Positions 37,694-37,784 of a DNA stretch of 37,784 nt are shown in pieces. The notes under the pieces were generated by a model, which saw nothing but the letters and a program-made list of their open reading frames with translations, was not told the DNA's origin and did no database searches. The position numbers and the translations under genes were made by a program. How positions within the stretch are numbered: the stretch's first letter is position 1; every line of letters begins with the position of its first letter. The DNA is from a virus: positions 1-37,784 of the IMG/VR virus record IMGVR_UViG_3300044730_001220. One strand, given 5' to 3'.

Positions 37694-37784
37694 ATGCTGA
37701 TTGAGATTCCAGAATCCCTGACTGACCAGCTGTGGGATTTGGCACCGAAAACGCTGTCCCCCGAGGTGCAGCTCGTCGTCCCGC
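37694..37784 (+). CDS. Partial gene running off the right end
   Basis: Thirty codons are visible from ATG 37694 (opening MLIEIPESLTDQLWDLAPKT), with a good ribosome site (CGGAG) and motif site E upstream. The frame is open to the edge of the window. Too little is present to name it. Its promoter context suggests co-regulation with the replication genes. Confidence 0.6.
   Translation, partial: MLIEIPESLTDQLWDLAPKTLSPEVQLVVP

Overview
The window is part of the genome of a large, high-G+C, contractile-tailed bacteriophage (myovirus morphotype). A sheath and a tube gene sit next to each other, and the baseplate order (tape measure, LysM protein, hub, spike, gp25-like wedge, J-like wedge) is Mu/P2-like. 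An inner-membrane spanin with an overlapping lipoprotein spanin points to a Gram-negative host. Codon third positions are strongly G/C throughout, so the host is probably a high-G+C proteobacterium or a relative. No integrase, transposase, terminase, portal, major capsid, endolysin or tRNA gene is recognisable here; head genes presumably lie to the left of base 1.

Region 1 (1-23237, rightward) is the late module. It holds a structured leader (1-183), head-tail connector genes (184-2729), sheath and tube (2766-5333), and tail-assembly chaperones joined by a clear -1 programmed frameshift (5388-5968). The tape measure, baseplate genes (5970-14174), a long run of fibre/decoration proteins (14178-21966) and a lysis cassette with membrane proteins and spanins (21977-23237) follow. 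Region 2 (22951-23925, leftward) is a three-gene cassette ending in a PD-(D/E)XK nuclease that overlaps the outer-membrane spanin gene antisense.

Region 3 (about 24049-28455, rightward) begins with a plausible host-type promoter. It carries two tandem paralogues behind a perfectly duplicated 50-bp leader, a small helical protein, a phage-encoded sigma-70-like factor, a small helix-turn-helix protein, a UvsW-like SF2 helicase and a DnaN-like sliding clamp. Region 4 (28456-29080) is non-coding and extraordinary: an alternating purine-pyrimidine tract, a sharply A+T-rich block, a 33-bp-paired hairpin and four more hairpins. I read it as a likely replication origin. Region 5 (29081-37784, rightward) is a nearly complete replisome and recombination set: an unknown protein, DnaB-type helicase, DnaG-type primase, an unknown protein, a family A DNA polymerase with an N-terminal uracil-DNA-glycosylase-like Fe-S domain, a possible UvsY-like mediator, a gp32-like single-strand binding protein and RecA.

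The most interesting signal is a bipartite motif, AAACC (or AAATC), 10-11 bases, then GGGGGCAATAC. It occurs five times in the window, only in intergenic DNA and always pointing at a start codon 20-50 bases downstream. It precedes the leftward nuclease cassette and four replication-side genes. Together with the phage's own sigma-like protein this suggests a self-contained phage promoter/sigma regulon. That link is inference; the motif itself is directly visible.
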